Shown here piece by piece: positions 4,977-6,919 of a DNA stretch of 6,919 nt. Every line of letters starts with the position of its first letter. Within the stretch, counting starts at the first letter, position 1. A program made the position numbers and the translations under genes. Origin of the DNA: Minisyncoccota bacterium (GTDB lineage: Bacteria > Patescibacteriota > Microgenomatia > UBA1400 > PJMF01); contig DOZC01000073.1 of the NCBI GenBank assembly GCA_003518205.1, positions 1 to 6,919 on the forward strand, given 5' to 3'. The notes below the pieces were generated by a model, which had not been told where the DNA came from, searched no databases, and worked only from the letters and a program-made list of their open reading frames with translations.

Positions 4977-6908
4977 ATGGCTAATTTCCAGCCTCAGATC
5001 AAGCTGCCATTTTCACTCCGTTGGTTAACAATTATTTTGTTGCTAGGAGTGGCTGTCGGCATGAGTTGGCAATTGATTGATTTTTATCAACATAATTTTT
5101 ATCCTCAAACCTATATTAACGGCTGGGATGTCAGCAACTTGACAGTTTCCGAAGCTATTGATCAACTCAAAGTAGCTAGACCATCTACCCCAGCTTTTAA
5201 TCTGGTGTTAAGTACCGACACCACCGACCAATTGTTGGTCGCCTCAAGTTCGGTTGGGCTGGCCGCAAAATATCAATACGATCCGGCGGTAACTGAAATT
5301 TTTGCCACCAGTCACCAAATTTCTTGGCAACAATCTTTAATCCGGCTCTTGGGTCTAGGTCACTCAAGTCATGCCACTCCTCTAAGCCTTGATCTATCAG
5401 CTCAAACTGAGTTAATTGCGGCTTTGGCTAAACAAGTTGTTCACCCCGCTCTACCAGCAACCATTAAACTAAAAACCTCTGGGGTAACCAATTCTTTAAT
5501 CGTTGATCCGGGCACTCAAGGTCAGGAAATTAATCTCCTTGTCGCCAATCAAATTTTGCAAACAGAATTAAATCAATATAGTCAAACTTGGCAAGATCCT
5601 AGTGCCTGGAAGGCTTGGGAAGCCCAAGTGGCTACCGAAGTTTCAATTTCGCCTCAAGTTTCACCTGCCAAACTGACTATTTTTTTACCCATCGAAGCCT
5701 CAGCTCCACCCTTAAACAAAACTCAAATCGAGATATTGCGATCTCGAGCTCAAAAACTAGTGGGGAAAACTTTAGCGCTGGCAATTCAAACCAATTTTTT
5801 TTATTGGTCTGATCAAACCCTGGTCAACTTGCTCAGAGTTCAAGATTTAGTTTCTGAGGCAAAAACTGCCACCGATCTTTTTGACACCCCAACACTCAAT
5901 TCTGAGCTCATCAAAATCAATCAGAGCCTGCCTAATCAACCGATCGATGCTGAGTTCAGCTATGACCCAACCACTTTAAATGTCACCAAGTTTCAACCCG
6001 GCAAAGCCGGACTAACTTTGGATTTTGAGGCCAGTCAAAACCTCGTCCTTTCAGCTTTGCAAACTTGGATAGATCCAACTTTAACCGGTATCACTCCATC
6101 CAGCTCTCCCACTTCGAAATCTCAAACAGTCGAACTATCCTTACCCAGTCACACCCAACTCCCAACTCATCAATTGAGTGAAACTAACGACTTGGGCATC
6201 AAAGAATTAGTGGGTTATGGCGAAAGTTATTATGCTCACTCGATTCCCAGCCGAATTCATAATGTCGCCCTGACAGCCAAAAAAATCAATTTAACCATCG
6301 TCAAATCCGGCGAGGAGTTTTCTTTTAATAAGACTCTGGGCGAGGTTTCGGCTGTCACCGGCTTCAAACCTGCTTATGTGATTAAATCCGGTCGCACCGA
6401 ACTAGGTGATGGCGGAGGTGTTTGCCAAGTCAGCTCCACCACCTTCCGAGCTGCCCTCAATGGCGGTCTCAATATTACCAAACGTTTACCTCATAGCTAT
6501 CGAGTTTCTTATTATGAACTTAATAACAAACCCGGTTTTGATGCCACGGTTTATGCCGGCAACGTGGATTTTCGGTTTTTAAATGACACTCCCGGTCATT
6601 TGCTCATCTACACCGAGACTGATAGCAATAAGCTCTGGATGAAAGTCGAAATTTATGGCACTCGAGACGGTCGCACCAGCGAAATTTCTGACTACAAAAC
6701 CTGGGGAGCCACACCTGCCAAACCCACCGAATATATCCCCGATGCCTCTCTCCCCACTGGCCAAAAGAAACAGATTGATTGGTCTGCCAGTGGTTTAAAA
6801 GCCAGCTTCAAATATACTGTTCGCGACGCTCAGGGAGCGATTAAACAAGAAGAAACCTACACCTCCAATTATCACTCTTGGGCCGCTAAATATCTGGTAG
6901 GACCATAA
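4977..6908 (+). CDS. VanW family membrane-anchored protein with two peptidoglycan-binding-like repeats
   Basis: This 643-residue protein has a short positively charged N-terminus, a membrane helix at about 16-34 and a large predicted extracytoplasmic part. A YINGWDVSNLTVSEA segment at about 46-60 is the usual opening of YoaR/VanW-type proteins. Two repeats resembling the putative peptidoglycan-binding domain (PF12229 type) follow at about 137-201 and 304-365. Each has the pattern of a helix, a strand rich in hydrophobic residues, and a G-x-x-G turn before a second helix (DPGTQGQEI and QPGKAGLTL). After a Ser/Thr/Pro linker, the VanW domain covers about 416-560, with the signature GDGGGVCQVSST at 477-488 and PHSYRVSYY from 505. 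The C-terminal tail (about 598-643) ends in a WAAKYLVGP segment that I recall as common in these proteins. VanW was named from vancomycin-resistance clusters, but its biochemical role is unknown and no other van gene is present, so resistance should not be inferred. The ATG at 4977 is preferred to the TTG at 4932, which lies upstream of the predicted promoter. No Shine-Dalgarno sequence is seen. Confidence 0.92.
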   Translation: MANFQPQIKLPFSLRWLTIILLLGVAVGMSWQLIDFYQHNFYPQTYINGWDVSNLTVSEAIDQLKVARPSTPAFNLVLSTDTTDQLLVASSSVGLAAKYQYDPAVTEIFATSHQISWQQSLIRLLGLGHSSHATPLSLDLSAQTELIAALAKQVVHPALPATIKLKTSGVTNSLIVDPGTQGQEINLLVANQILQTELNQYSQTWQDPSAWKAWEAQVATEVSISPQVSPAKLTIFLPIEASAPPLNKTQIEILRSRAQKLVGKTLALAIQTNFFYWSDQTLVNLLRVQDLVSEAKTATDLFDTPTLNSELIKINQSLPNQPIDAEFSYDPTTLNVTKFQPGKAGLTLDFEASQNLVLSALQTWIDPTLTGITPSSSPTSKSQTVELSLPSHTQLPTHQLSETNDLGIKELVGYGESYYAHSIPSRIHNVALTAKKINLTIVKSGEEFSFNKTLGEVSAVTGFKPAYVIKSGRTELGDGGGVCQVSSTTFRAALNGGLNITKRLPHSYRVSYYELNNKPGFDATVYAGNVDFRFLNDTPGHLLIYTETDSNKLWMKVEIYGTRDGRTSEISDYKTWGATPAKPTEYIPDASLPTGQKKQIDWSASGLKASFKYTVRDAQGAIKQEETYTSNYHSWAAKYLVGP

Positions 6909-6919
6909 AAAACAACGTG

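Noticed and set aside
4977..6908. Glycopeptide resistance determinant
   Set aside because: VanW domains are widespread outside resistance clusters, and no vanA/H/X/R/S-type gene is present.
1..6919. Alternative genetic code with UGA as glycine or tryptophan
   Set aside because: All five genes read through their full domains without in-frame UGA, tryptophan is encoded by TGG, and UGA ends the yvcK-like gene at the expected length.
1..6919. CRISPR array, tRNA/rRNA gene, insertion sequence or defence system
   Set aside because: No spaced direct repeats, no tRNA-like cloverleaf, no transposase and no terminal inverted repeats were seen; almost every base lies inside a recognisable protein gene.

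Overview
The window carries five protein-coding genes packed almost end to end, with no RNA gene, insertion sequence or CRISPR array. Base composition is moderate (about 45% GC by eye) and the standard bacterial code fits all frames. The gene set, the compact layout, the lack of Shine-Dalgarno sequences and one distinctive nucleotidyltransferase family suggest a member of the Patescibacteria (Candidate Phyla Radiation), perhaps of the Microgenomates type. That placement is an inference from family recall, not something the sequence proves.

Layout. Positions 1-560 (minus) hold the N-terminal 186 residues of the DNA repair ATPase RadA, which runs off the left edge. Thirteen bases upstream of it, on the same strand, lies a 480-residue protein (574-2016) joining a winged-helix-like segment, a polymerase-beta-type nucleotidyltransferase domain and a C-terminal HxGH cytidylyltransferase domain. 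Only 19 bp separate it from the divergent gene at 2036-3070 (plus), a YvcK/CofD-like protein. That gene converges on, and overlaps by 12 bp, a minus-strand gene (3059-4915) for a membrane-anchored extracellular solute-binding protein with a very long proline/threonine-rich N-terminal tail. After a 61-bp divergent intergenic region, 4977-6908 (plus) encodes a single-pass membrane protein with two peptidoglycan-binding-like repeats and a VanW domain. The last 11 bases hold nothing recognisable.

How the genes may relate. Three of them touch the cell envelope: YvcK (UDP-GlcNAc-binding in characterised homologues), the anchored solute-binding protein and the VanW protein. The fused transferase could serve nucleotide-activated sugar or lipid-headgroup synthesis, but no substrate can be read from it. 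RadA is a housekeeping recombination factor. No transporter permease or ATPase accompanies the solute-binding protein here.

Regulation. None of the five starts has a convincing Shine-Dalgarno sequence. Instead, -10-like hexamers lie 5-11 bases upstream of the start codons, which would give leaderless or nearly leaderless mRNAs. The clearest cases are the overlapping pair at 2019-2028 and the hexamer at 4961-4966. No defence system or mobile element was found. The most unusual items are the fused double-transferase protein, the solute-binding protein with a long cytoplasmic tail, and the overlapping divergent -10 boxes.
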